From Baffinella frigidus (Eukaryota > Cryptophyceae > Cryptomonadales > Baffinellaceae), in NCBI GenBank assembly GCA_026770585.1, contig MU646468.1, forward strand, positions 34,721-47,552: 12,832 bases of DNA, in the 5' to 3' direction. Under the pieces are notes generated by a model. That model made no database searches. It was not told the origin of the DNA and saw nothing but the letters and a program-made list of their open reading frames with translations. Below are positions 5,544 to 10,937 of the stretch, piece by piece (position 1 is the stretch's first letter; each line of letters starts with the position of its first letter). Position numbers and translations under genes: made by a program.

Positions 5544-5807
5544 GTCCGCAACCTTGCCCTGAAACCCTAAACCCTAAACCTCGAACGTTAGACCCTAAGC
5601 CCTAAACTCTACCTAAACCCTGAAACATGAACACCAACCCTAAAATCTAAACACTAAACACTAAACACTAAACACTAAACACTAAACACTAAACACTAAA
5701 CACTAAACACTAAACACTAACCCCTAACCTAACCCCCAAACCCCAAACCCCAAACCCCAAACCCCAAACCCCAAACCCCAAACCCCAAACCCTACACCCT
5801 CAACCAG
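5544..5807 (+). repeat. predicted intron made of telomere-like arrays
   Basis: 264 bases between two in-frame exons. After 5560 it is almost wholly heptamers: CCCTAAA (5563-5580), irregular units, about ten ACACTAA units (5651-5719), then about eight CCCCAAA units (5733-5789). It ends CTACACCCTCAACCAG. The 10-base sequence AGGTCCGCAA stands at both borders (5542-5551 and 5806-5815). Confidence 0.7.
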
Positions 5808-5906
5808 GTCCGCAAGCTGCTTGTGGCGTCGAAGAGGGTTATCTCGGTTCCCAAGGACGACGGGCCGCCCCCGGGGATTGCTTTCATGTCGGACCGGGGC
5901 GCGTAA
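5808..5906 (+). CDS. gene 3, terminal exon, copy 1
   Basis: 32 codons and a TAA after CAACCAG: VRKLLVASKRVISVPKDDGP, then PPGIAFMSDRGA. GC3 is high. A second copy at 6003-6065 keeps SVPKDDG, the TG-I pattern, the SDRGA end and the stop at the same place, with five silent and five mostly conservative changes, so this end is selected as protein. A 9-bp-stem hairpin begins at the stop codon. No family is recognised. The gene's 5' end is not resolved. Confidence 0.6.
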   Translation, partial: VRKLLVASKRVISVPKDDGPPPGIAFMSDRGA

Positions 5907-5925
5907 AGTTGCCGCTGGCAACTTT
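5905..5925 (+). terminator. hairpin at the stop codon, copy 1
   Basis: AAAGTTGCC-GCT-GGCAACTTT, a perfect 9-bp stem overlapping the TAA. Its counterpart in copy 2 (6064-6084) keeps an 8-bp stem despite changed middle bases. It could act in 3' end formation; that role is inferred. Confidence 0.45.
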
Positions 5926-6002
5926 GGTACAGTGTGGGGGGGGGTGAGGGCCCCACTGTTTGGAGACACAGTCCCGTTGAGGATAGCCGGAATGGCTCTG
6001 CG

Positions 6003-6065
6003 TCGGTTCCCAAGGACGATGGGGTGCCTACGGGGATCTCTTTCCTTTCGGACCGGGGGGCGTAA
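6003..6065 (+). CDS. gene 3, terminal exon, copy 2
   Basis: Reads SVPKDDGVPTGISFLSDRGA then TAA. It lacks the upstream VRKLLVASKR part and a clear acceptor (nearest upstream sequence GGAATGGCTCTGCG), so it may be a partial duplicate rather than a usable exon. Confidence 0.45.
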   Translation, partial: SVPKDDGVPTGISFLSDRGA

Positions 6066-6085
6066 AGTTGCTGCCGGCAACTTTG

Positions 6086-6193
6086 CTATCCCTTAAGTGG
6101 CGAGTAGGCGCATACGCCCTACCGTAGGGCCCTAGGACCTGCCTAGGACCTCTTTGGGGTCGAATTCGACCCCATCGCCACTTATGGGATAGT
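6086..6193. mobile_element. fold-back element family 2, copy 1
   Basis: Terminal inverted repeats CTATCCCTTAAGTGGCGA (6086-6103) and TCGCCACTTATGGGATAG (6175-6192), 17 of 18 matched. The centre carries CCGTAGGGCCCTAGGACC, a CCTAGGACC direct repeat and a perfect 20-nt palindrome at 6155-6174 (GGGGTCGAATTCGACCCC plus one pair). It has no ORF. It is inserted in the second terminal-exon unit. No clear target duplication is visible. Confidence 0.75.
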
Positions 6194-6214
6194 GGGAGGG
6201 GCGTCGAGGTGTCC

Positions 6215-6313
6215 CACTGTGTGGGGATACAGTCCCGTAGAGGATAGCCGGAATGACTCTGCAGAAGTCACGTGCACTATCGGGATAGCACGGGACTGTG
6301 TCCCCAGACACTG
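6215..6313. mobile_element. fold-back element with 24-bp arms
   Basis: Left arm CACTGTGTGGGGATACAGTC.. (6215-6238), right arm ..GACTGTGTCCCCAGACACTG (6290-6313), about 21 of 24 paired. A TGACT-CTGCAGA-AGTCA hairpin sits in the middle. The left arm also occurs alone at 5954-5976 in the duplicated 3' flank, so part of that flank may itself derive from this element. Confidence 0.55.
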
Positions 6314-6320
6314 TTACAGT

Positions 6321-6344
6321 GGGAGGGGTGGGAGGGGTGGGAGG
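6321..6344 (+). other. G-quadruplex-like motif
   Basis: GGGAGGGGTGGGAGGGGTGG followed by GAGG: four or more runs of three or four G with one-base loops, right after the 6215-6313 fold-back. This is a structural motif only; no function is shown. Confidence 0.6.
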
Positions 6345-6426
6345 TGTGACATTGTGAGTTGGGTGTGACAGTGCGGGGTGTGTGGGTGGCGTGAGTGGAG
6401 TGTGTGATTTCAGCGAGAGGGAGAGC

Positions 6427-6547
6427 GGGGTGCCTCGCTCATAAGAAACCGCGCGCCCCTAGCTAGGACCCCATACCAGGCCTATCCCTAGGGCCCTACG
6501 GTGGTCCTAGCTAGTGGGGGGGGCAGTTTCTTATCAACGAGGTACGC
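6427..6547. mobile_element. fold-back element family 1, copy 1
   Basis: Ends GGGGTGCCTCGCTCATAAGA and TCTTATCAACGAGGTACGC, inner arms CTAGCTAGGACC / GGTCCTAGCTAG. The ends have diverged more than in copies 2 and 3. No target duplication is visible. Confidence 0.7.
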
Positions 6548-6584
6548 TGTAACCCCCCCCCGCACCCCATCCGCACGGGCGAGA

Positions 6585-6604
6585 GGGGGGGGGGGGGGGG
6601 GGGG
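6585..6604 (+). repeat. G20 homopolymer
   Basis: An uninterrupted run of 20 G, with a C-rich stretch at 6552-6566 facing it. The length could be affected by sequencing error. Confidence 0.8.
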
Positions 6605-6742
6605 TCGTGAGTGGAGTGTGACAGTGTGGGTGGTGTGAGCGAGGGGTTGAGTGAGAACCCTCTCTCGCACCCTCTTCCAACGGGAGCGGCGGGGTGTGAG
6701 GAAACCTCACCAGGAGCGGGGCGGCAGGTGTCTGTGAATGAA

Positions 6743-6780
6743 TGTATGGCTACCGACCAACGAAACCAATGTATGGCTAC
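6743..6780 (+). repeat. GTATGGCTACCGACCAACG repeats
   Basis: GTATGGCTACCGACCAACG occurs at about 6744, again (its first 10 bases) at 6771-6780, and in full at 6905 on the far side of fold-back copy 2, so the element landed in an existing short repeat. Confidence 0.7.
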
Positions 6781-6904
6781 AGGGGTACCTCGCTCGTAAG
6801 AAACGGCCCCTTCGTGGGACCCTACAGGAGGACCCTGCCTAGCTAGGGCCCTATGGTGGCCCTAGCTAGGGTGGGGAGCAGTTTCTTATGAGTGAGGTAC
6901 CCCT
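6781..6904. mobile_element. fold-back element family 1, copy 2
   Basis: 124 bp with ends AGGGGTACCTCGCTCGTAAG and CTTATGAGTGAGGTACCCCT, inner arms CCTAGCTAGGGCC / GGCCCTAGCTAGG. It is flanked by a perfect 10-bp duplication, GTATGGCTAC (6771-6780 and 6905-6914), the size made by Mutator-type transposases; because the site was already repetitive this is suggestive only. It has no coding capacity. Confidence 0.8.
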
Positions 6905-7032
6905 GTATGGCTACCGACCAACGCTCCCTCCAAGCGTGAGGCACGGCTTCTGCCGTGCGTTGACGAGAAGTGTGCGCCACTGTTCGCACAACCCCAGAGG
7001 ATTCACGAAATAAATGGTCGTTTCCAATACAT
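6905..7032 (+). other. segment between two fold-back copies
   Basis: 128 bases bounded by family 1 copies 2 and 3. One plus frame is open through it (PTNAPSKREARLLPCVDEKC.. FAQPQRIHEINGRFQYMG). Codon bias is weak and no splice sites stand out. Its tail runs into the element's end, so the shared GYLAHKK peptide is only terminal-repeat translation. Confidence 0.2.
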
Positions 7033-7148
7033 GGGGTACCTCGCTCATAAGAAACAGCCGCCCCCTGGCTAGGACCCTGCAGTAGGACCATGCCTGGGGT
7101 CCTATGGTGGTCCAAGGGGGTGGCGGTGTCTTACGAGTGAGGTACCCC
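7033..7148. mobile_element. fold-back element family 1, copy 3
   Basis: Ends GGGGTACCTCGCTCATAAGA and TCTTACGAGTGAGGTACCCC. The centre includes GGACCCTGCAGTAGGACC, matching the core of the 28-bp tandem repeat at 3752-3846. No target duplication is visible. Confidence 0.75.
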
Positions 7149-7186
7149 TGTGCATCGTGCGTTGTCTAATGCCCCAACCTTGGAGC

Positions 7187-7230
7187 CCTTTTCCCCTGAG
7201 GCGGGCCCATCCAAGACCCGTTCCTCACAG
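7187..7230. mobile_element. single arm of the 7388-7623 element
   Basis: TTCCCCTGAGGCGGGCCCATCC.. GTTCCTCACAG matches the inner half of both arms of the fold-back at 7388-7623. It is a lone partial copy. Confidence 0.6.
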
Positions 7231-7242
7231 TGCGGGTGCACG

Positions 7243-7349
7243 GTATCCCGTAAGTGACCAGTAGGCTCATACGCCCTACGGTAGGGCCCTAGGACCTACC
7301 TAGGACCTCTTGGCCTGCAGATTTGCAGGCCTGGGCACTTAAGGGATAG
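7243..7349. mobile_element. fold-back element family 2, copy 2
   Basis: Ends TATCCCGTAAGTG (7244-7256) and CACTTAAGGGATA (7336-7348). About 90% like copy 1 through CATACGCCCTAC.GTAGGGCC and the CCTAGGACC repeat. The inner hairpin differs: GGCCTGCA (7312-7319) / TGCAGGCC (7324-7331) replaces the GGGGTCGAATTCGACCCC palindrome of copy 1 at the same place. Confidence 0.75.
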
Positions 7350-7387
7350 AAGCGTGACAGGGTCCTGGCACGGACAGGACACGGTAA

Positions 7388-7623
7388 AGTCTACATAAAT
7401 GACTTATGTTCTCCGCCTGAGGCGGGCTCGTCCCGAGACGGTCCTCACAGACAGCACCCAGAGCTTCACACGCGGCGTCACTCAGCCAAACCCATCTGCA
7501 TCCCACAACCAGGCTCGCTGAGGGGCTTCAATTAGCGAGACCCATCCGTAGCCCACAACTGTGAGGACGGGGTCCTGGATGGGCCCACCTCGGGCGGGAG
7601 AAGAAGCCATTTATGTAGACTCC
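7388..7623. mobile_element. fold-back element with ~63-bp arms
   Basis: Left arm starts AGTCTACATAAATG and ends GTCCTCACAG (7388-7451). The right arm is its imperfect inverse (7559-7622), starting CTGTGAGGAC and ending CATTTATGTAGACT. The ~107-bp centre shows no ORF. No target duplication was found. Confidence 0.75.
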
Positions 7624-7740
7624 AAAACAACCAGGCTCCACACGCTCACCGCACGCGCGAGCGTCCCCTCTGTAGACCCTCCCATCCGTCCACACCGTTC
7701 CGCCTCCCCCAGGCCTTAACCGGTGACGTGTTGGCCCAAG
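7624..7740. other. no feature seen
   Basis: Sequence between the large fold-back and the minisatellite block; no splice-bounded exon, repeat or hairpin that I can support. Confidence 0.4.
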
Positions 7741-8143
7741 TCTCGCGATGATTCGTCTAGCTGTTAGCGGTGGCCGTGCCGGAGGTCACCCAGCCGGACT
7801 TGTTGCCTGCACGCGGCAACGGCGGGGTCACAGAAAGTTCTAGACGTGTAGAGGGGTCAGAGACTCTTTTAGACTATTCTAGAGGGGTCAGAGACTCTTC
7901 CAGAATCATCGTCTAGCTGTTGGCAGTGGCCGTGCCGGAAGTCACCCAGCCGGTCCTGTTGCCTGCATGCAACACGCCGGTGTTACTGACTCTTCAAGAC
8001 TCCTGTAGATGGGTCACAGACTCGTTTAGACTCTTGTAGAGGGGTCACAGACTCTTCTAGAGGGGCCACAGCCGGAAGTCACCCAGCCCATCTTGTTGCC
8101 TACACGCGGCACGGAGAGGTCACAGACTCTTCTAGAGGGGTCG
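7741..8143 (+). repeat. 31-bp minisatellite with higher-order module, left block
   Basis: Irregular copies of GGGGTCACAGACTCTTCTAG followed by ACTCTTGTAGA (31 bp), interrupted by a longer module CGTCTAGCTGTTGGC.GTGGCC then GTGCCGGAAGTCACCCAGCC and TTGTTGCCTGCACGCGGCAAC (starts 7754, 7910; partial at 8073). The same unit and module recur at 9418-9562, 1.3 kb away, in the same orientation. Confidence 0.8.
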
Positions 8144-8252
8144 CCGATCTTTCGGAGTGTCGCAAGTAGGTTGAATCGTTCTCGTGCGCGTGTTGCGCAC
8201 ACGCACTACACACCGGCAGTGCGTACTGGCCGGGGTGTTGTAGATTCACTAC

Positions 8253-8370
8253 AGGGGTACCTCGCTCATAAGAAGCCGCCCCCCTCCCCCTAGGGACTAC
8301 CGTGGGGCCATAGGTGTACGTCTACTGTAGGGTCCTAGGGGGGCGCGCCTCCTTATGAGCAAGGAACCCC
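8253..8370. mobile_element. fold-back element family 1, copy 4
   Basis: Ends AGGGGTACCTCGCTCATAAG and CTTATGAGCAAGGAACCCC. The centre has TAGGGACTACCGTGGGGCC and GTAGGGTCCTAGGGGG. Its right end is the most diverged, and no target duplication is visible. Confidence 0.7.
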
Positions 8371-8420
8371 GGTAGGGTTTGCAGGCTGCGTTTTTGTGTG
8401 GAGATTGAGGCTCATCACCT

Positions 8421-8487
8421 GTCCGATCGAGGCTCACAATTCAGGGGTTGGCGACCTGTGGCAGCCTTTAACCAACCTCAATCGGAC
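8421..8487. repeat. inverted repeat
   Basis: GTCCGATCGAGG (8421-8432) and CCTCAATCGGAC (8476-8487), 11 of 12 paired, with GGTTGG / CCAACC nested inside. Possibly an older fold-back element. Confidence 0.5.
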
Positions 8488-8518
8488 GACCTCTGCAACT
8501 TAGGAAGGTGTTTTGGGC

Positions 8519-8550
8519 CGTATGTTGGGTGGGACCCCACCCAACATACG
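8519..8550. repeat. perfect 15-bp-stem hairpin
   Basis: CGTATGTTGGGTGGG (8519-8533), two-base loop AC, then CCCACCCAACATACG (8536-8550). No mismatches. It would cruciform readily; pairing does not extend outward. Confidence 0.85.
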
Positions 8551-8689
8551 CACACAGTGTGGAATGCACCCGCACCACAACACGAAAGCAACCCGCACGC
8601 ACAATTGCACCACCGCAGTGTCCGCGGCAGAAGAACCCTCGTAGCAAGCTAGTGTCCCTCATCACACTGGACCATTGGATCGTCCTTAA

Positions 8690-8905
8690 GGTTTGAGGTT
8701 TAGGGTTCAGGGGTCGGGCAGGTGAGTTTAGGGCTCAGGGTTGAGGATTAGGGTTTAGGGTTTAGGGTTTAGGGTTTAGGGTTTAGGGTTTAGGGTTTAG
8801 GGTTTAGGGTTTGGGTCTCAGGGTTTCTGGTTTCTGGTTTCTGGTTTAGGGTTTAGGGTTTAGGATGTAGGGTTAGCAGGTGTAGGATTTAAGGGTTTAG
8901 GAGTC
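8690..8905 (+). repeat. TTTAGGG telomere-type array
   Basis: About nine consecutive TTTAGGG units around 8751-8812, flanked by variants (TTCAGGG, TTTCTGG). G-rich on this strand, the opposite of the arrays at 4455-4672 and 5560-5790. Confidence 0.92.
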
Positions 8906-8914
8906 GGGCGGAGG

Positions 8915-8945
8915 GGCGCCAGCGGGCTCCGAGCTGGAGTTAAAA
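8915..8945 (-). pseudogene. gene 4, exon 2 relic 1
   Basis: GCGCCAGCGGGCTCCGAGCTGGAGTT-type sequence: the minus strand reads the NSSSEPAGA-like end of exon 2, and the rest is lost. It lies right after a TTTAGGG tract. Confidence 0.4.
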
Positions 8946-8974
8946 CACCCTAGACCAGACACCCTAGACCAGAC
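8946..8974 (+). repeat. 14-bp tandem duplication
   Basis: ACACCCTAGACCAG occurs twice in a row. Confidence 0.8.
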
Positions 8975-9002
8975 GACTGTTCTCTGGGGTTTGGTTCAGG
9001 GC

Positions 9003-9160
9003 TGAATTTTAGGGTTTAGGGCTTAGAGGTGGGGAAGTGGGGCACCAGGGGGCTCCGGTCTCAACAAACCTTGAGCCCTACACTCTTAACCATGCGACTC
9101 TGGGGTGTAGGGTTCAAGGTTTAGGGCTTAGGTTTTAGGGCTCAGGGCTTAGGGTTTAGG
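9003..9160 (+). repeat. degenerate TTTAGGG tracts and exon relic
   Basis: Scattered TTTAGGG, CTTAGGG and CTCAGGG units. At 9041-9058 a fragment of gene 4 exon 2 (GGCACCAGGGGGCTCCG) sits between two tracts. Confidence 0.7.
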
Positions 9161-9212
9161 GTACCAGGGGGCTCCGAGTTATAGTTCGTGACGGAGATGC
9201 ACGCCATTTCGG
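9160..9212 (-). pseudogene. gene 4, exon 2 copy, diverged
   Basis: Minus strand reads EMACISVTNYNSEPPGT, aligned to DGLTCNSVMNSNSEPAGA. Cys, Ser-Val, Asn, Asn-Ser-Glu-Pro and Gly are kept, and the GT of the donor position (GGTACC) is kept. Too diverged to call functional. Confidence 0.35.
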
Positions 9213-9353
9213 GGAAAGTTGAATCTACCCCGCAACTTAAGGCTTCCAGCGCCGATGATAAGGGTGCATACGATATTTCAGCATAAAAAGAAGGCGTACG
9301 AAAGCATAAATCAGGACAACTCTGGCATTAATCAGGACAAACTCAGGCGGGGG

Positions 9354-9418
9354 GGCACCAGGAAGCTCCGAGTTGGAGTTGATGACGGAGTTGCACGTCA
9401 GGCCGTCTTCCGACCTGG
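9354..9418 (-). CDS. gene 4, exon 2 copy
   Basis: After a CGCGCCAG acceptor and a leading G: SEDGLTCNSVINSNSELPG, with a GTGCCC donor-like end. Compared with the 9577 copy there are silent changes at Asp and Gly and replacements Met/Glu, Met/Ile, Pro/Leu and Ala/Pro. It directly follows a unit of the 31-bp minisatellite in transcription order. Confidence 0.42.
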
Positions 9419-9562
9419 CGCGTCACAGACTCTTCTAGACTCGTGTAGAGGGGTCACAGACTCTTCTAGACTCTTGTAGAGGGGTCACAGACTCTTCTAG
9501 ACTCTTGTAGAGGGGCCACAGCCTCTTCTAGAATGATCGTCTAGCTGTTGGCGGTGGCCGTG
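9418..9562 (+). repeat. 31-bp minisatellite, right block
   Basis: More than three regular units of GTCACAGACTCTTCTAGACT.., then the TCTAGAATGATCGTCTAGCT module and GTTGGCGGTGGCCGTG, as in 7741-8143. It lies between two exon 2 copies of gene 4, so in the gene model it is intronic. Confidence 0.85.
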
Positions 9563-9576
9563 GGTTGGGCGGGGGG

Positions 9577-9641
9577 GCACCAGCGGGCTCCGAGTTGGAG
9601 TTCATGACGGAGTTGCACGTCAGACCATCCATCGACCTGGT
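9577..9641 (-). CDS. gene 4, exon 2 copy (best preserved)
   Basis: After GAAACCAG and a leading G: SMDGLTCNSVMNSNSEPAG, ending at GTGCCC. GC3 is high in this minus frame and poor in the plus frame. The leading G completes the CG left by exon 1 (CG|GTCA) to give Arg, so phases fit. A single Cys and a run of Asn/Ser stand out. No family is recognised; it could be an extracellular or secreted loop, but that is a guess. Confidence 0.48.
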
Positions 9642-9654
9642 TTCGGGTTGGGGG

Positions 9655-9716
9655 TCACAGACTTTTCTAGACTCGTGTAGAGGGGTCGCAGACTCTTCTG
9701 GACTCGTGTAGAGGGG
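9655..9716 (+). repeat. 31-bp minisatellite, third block
   Basis: Two units (TCACAGACTTTTCTAGACTC.., TCGCAGACTCTTCTGGACTC..) between exon 2 copies at 9577 and 9715. Confidence 0.75.
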
Positions 9717-9788
9717 CACCAAGGGGCTCCGATTTGGGGTTGGAGTTCATGACGGAGTTGCAGGTCAGGCCATCCATCGGCCTGGTTT
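9715..9788 (-). CDS. gene 4, exon 2 copy with 6-base insertion
   Basis: Minus strand: PMDGLTCNSVMNSNPKSEPL then G, after GAAACCAG and G. Two codons (Pro-Lys) are inserted in frame before Ser-Glu-Pro. Two silent changes against the 9577 copy. The donor-like GTGCCC is kept. Confidence 0.42.
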
Positions 9789-9862
9789 CGAGATGAGGGT
9801 TGGGGGGTTGAGGGTTGGGGTCTAGGCTTCAGGCTTCAGGCTTCAGGGTTCTGGGTTTAGGG

Positions 9863-9893
9863 CTGACCGCTTCTCGCAGTCCACAATAACGCC
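9863..9893 (-). CDS. gene 4, exon 1 tail copy
   Basis: Minus strand reads GVIVDCEKRS, matching YVIVDCEQRS of the full copy with three silent codon changes (Val, Ile, Val) and one Lys/Gln. GTCAGC follows at the donor place. The upstream part of the exon is absent. Confidence 0.38.
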
Positions 9894-9964
9894 GCACCTG
9901 TACCGTATGCCAACTACCCCGTGCTGTGTCCCCTAGTCTCCACGGGGGAACACGCGGGGGCTGA

Positions 9965-9990
9965 CCCCTGCTCGCAGTCTCACGACAGTC
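9965..9990 (-). pseudogene. gene 4, exon 1 tail relic
   Basis: DCEQG remains, with a one-base change in length (GTGAGAC for GTCGAC) that breaks the frame. The same lesion and similar flanks, running into TTTAGGGTTCAGGG, occur at 10710-10735, so the two relics are copies of one another. Confidence 0.4.
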
Positions 9991-10052
9991 TATATCGTTT
10001 AGGGTTCAGGGTTTAGAGCTTATGGGGTATGGTTCAGGGTTTAGGGTTCGGG
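9990..10052 (+). repeat. TTTAGGG-like tract
   Basis: TTTAGGGTTCAGGGTTTAGAG and GGTTCAGGGTTTAGGGTTCG: telomere-type variants between exon 1 copies. Confidence 0.75.
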
Positions 10053-10127
10053 GCGACTAGGGGACATCAGCACGTAAGAATACAGGGTAGGTGGCACACG
10101 GCGCGGGGGGGGGATGCGGGGCCTGGC

Positions 10128-10190
10128 CGCTGCTGGCAGTCGACGATGGCGTAGTCGGCCGGCGCGGTCCGCGCGATCGGCCCGAAGTAG
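10128..10190 (-). CDS. gene 4, exon 1 partial copy
   Basis: Minus strand reads FGPIARTAPADYAIVDCQQ, differing from the full copy at only two bases in 60 (Ala/Val, Gln/Glu). The donor place has GC (GCCAGG) in place of GT. The 5' half (FATVVQFRTMLDN) is missing; similarity starts at the Phe. It is a recent partial duplication. Confidence 0.42.
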
Positions 10191-10229
10191 TCAGGAGCGC
10201 CACGGGGGAGGACCCAACCCCCAAACTCT

Positions 10230-10415
10230 AAGTATGGAATGGACGATTTGTAACAAATCTCCTCAATTTTGAGGAGACAAGGAACGGCCCGAAGTTGTCC
10301 GCGCCAAGGGGGGAGGCCCTAACCCCCACACCCTGAACATGGAATGGACGATCTGTTCCATAGACCCCGCACGGAATGGACATGAGATGGACGATTTGTA
10401 CCAAAGACCCCGCAG
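10230..10415 (+). repeat. ATGGACGATTTGT repeats
   Basis: AATGGACGATTTGTAACAAA (about 10237), AATGGACGATCTGTTCCATA (about 10343) and GATGGACGATTTGTACCAAA (about 10385), the last two followed by GACCCCGCA. The hairpin CTCCTCAA-TT-TTGAGGAG stands at 10259-10276. Frames across this block are not GC3-biased. Confidence 0.65.
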
Positions 10416-10419
10416 TAAT

Positions 10420-10472
10420 AGTTTGTTGGCGAGTGGGAGCGGTTCTATCCCGCTCCCACTCGCCAACAAACT
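10420..10472. repeat. perfect 23-bp-stem hairpin
   Basis: AGTTTGTTGGCGAGTGGGAG followed by CGG (10420-10442), loop TTCTATC, then the exact reverse complement to 10472. No mismatch. It abuts the fold-back at 10474. It may be a young fold-back element or an RNA hairpin source; neither is shown. Confidence 0.88.
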
Positions 10473-10473
10473 T

Positions 10474-10657
10474 TTTGTCGGTCGATGTCTTTTGCATGTG
10501 TCTTTCTATTATTTTTGCGGTGCATGCCCCCCGATTTCGGGCGACTTCTCGTACAAATCAGGTCAGAAACCGAAAACCTGCAATCGAAAGTCAACAGTCT
10601 CCCAGCGAGAAAGTTCGGCCGCGGTAAAATCACTTGTAAAAGGCATCGACCGACAAA
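10474..10657. mobile_element. fold-back element with ~27-45-bp arms
   Basis: TTTGTCGGTCGATGTCTTTT (10474 on) pairs with AAAAGGCATCGACCGACAAA (ending 10657), few mismatches; a weaker ATTTTTGCGG / CCGCGGTAAAAT match extends it. The interior has small overlapping ORFs without codon bias. Confidence 0.68.
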
Positions 10658-10709
10658 TCAACTGCGGGCACCTCTTGAGGAGACACGGCACAGCGCGGCG
10701 GGTCCTGAC

Positions 10710-10735
10710 CGCTGCTCGCAGTCTCACGATTGTCT
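10710..10735 (-). pseudogene. gene 4, exon 1 tail relic
   Basis: DCEQR with the same frame-breaking GTGAGAC change as the relic at 9965; followed by GTCAGG. Confidence 0.4.
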
Positions 10736-10767
10736 ATCGGTTTAGGGTTCAGGGTTCAGGGTTTGAC

Positions 10768-10868
10768 CGCTGCTCGCAGTCGACGATGACGTAGTCGGCC
10801 GGCGCGGTCCGCGCGATCGGCCCGAAGTTGTCCAGCATGGTGCGGAACTGCACGACTGTCGCGAACAT
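10768..10868 (-). CDS. gene 4, exon 1 (full copy)
   Basis: A textbook minus-strand acceptor (TTGCTGACGCCCCCTCCCCC then GGCGCGCAG) opens 101 bases: MFATVVQFRTMLDNFGPIAR then TAPADYVIVDCEQ, ending CG|GTCAAA. About 97% of codons end in G or C in this frame, against about 60% in the opposing plus frame. The ending CG joins the G of exon 2 copies as Arg. Read on without splicing, the frame stops at 10749 inside a TTTAGGG-like tract. The Met at the border could be a start codon or just the first residue. The function is unknown; the mix of hydrophobic and acidic residues suggests a folded globular domain. Confidence 0.58.
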
Positions 10869-10937
10869 CTGCGCGCCGGGGGAGGGGGCGTCAGCAAGCT
10901 AGAGGCAGGAAGCTAGCGGGTAGTGATACCTGTGTCC

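Larger units (their letters stand above)
5844..6261 (+). repeat. tandem duplication of terminal exon plus 3' flank
   Basis: Unit 1 (about 5844-6002) and unit 2 (about 6003-6261) each hold the exon end, the stop hairpin and a flank ending GATAGCCGGAATG.CTCTGC. Unit 2 is longer because a ~107-bp fold-back (6086-6193) has inserted just after the hairpin, which dates that insertion after the duplication. Confidence 0.65.

Noticed and set aside
6851-7115. 90-residue minus ORF spanning two fold-back ends
   Set aside because: It starts and ends inside mobile-element arms and has no bias or splice signals.
7741-8143. CRISPR array
   Set aside because: Units are contiguous and irregular, with no unique spacers and no cas genes; eukaryotic context.
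8230-8293. Conserved GYLAHKK peptide in several ORFs
   Set aside because: It is the translation of the family 1 terminal inverted repeat, not a protein motif.
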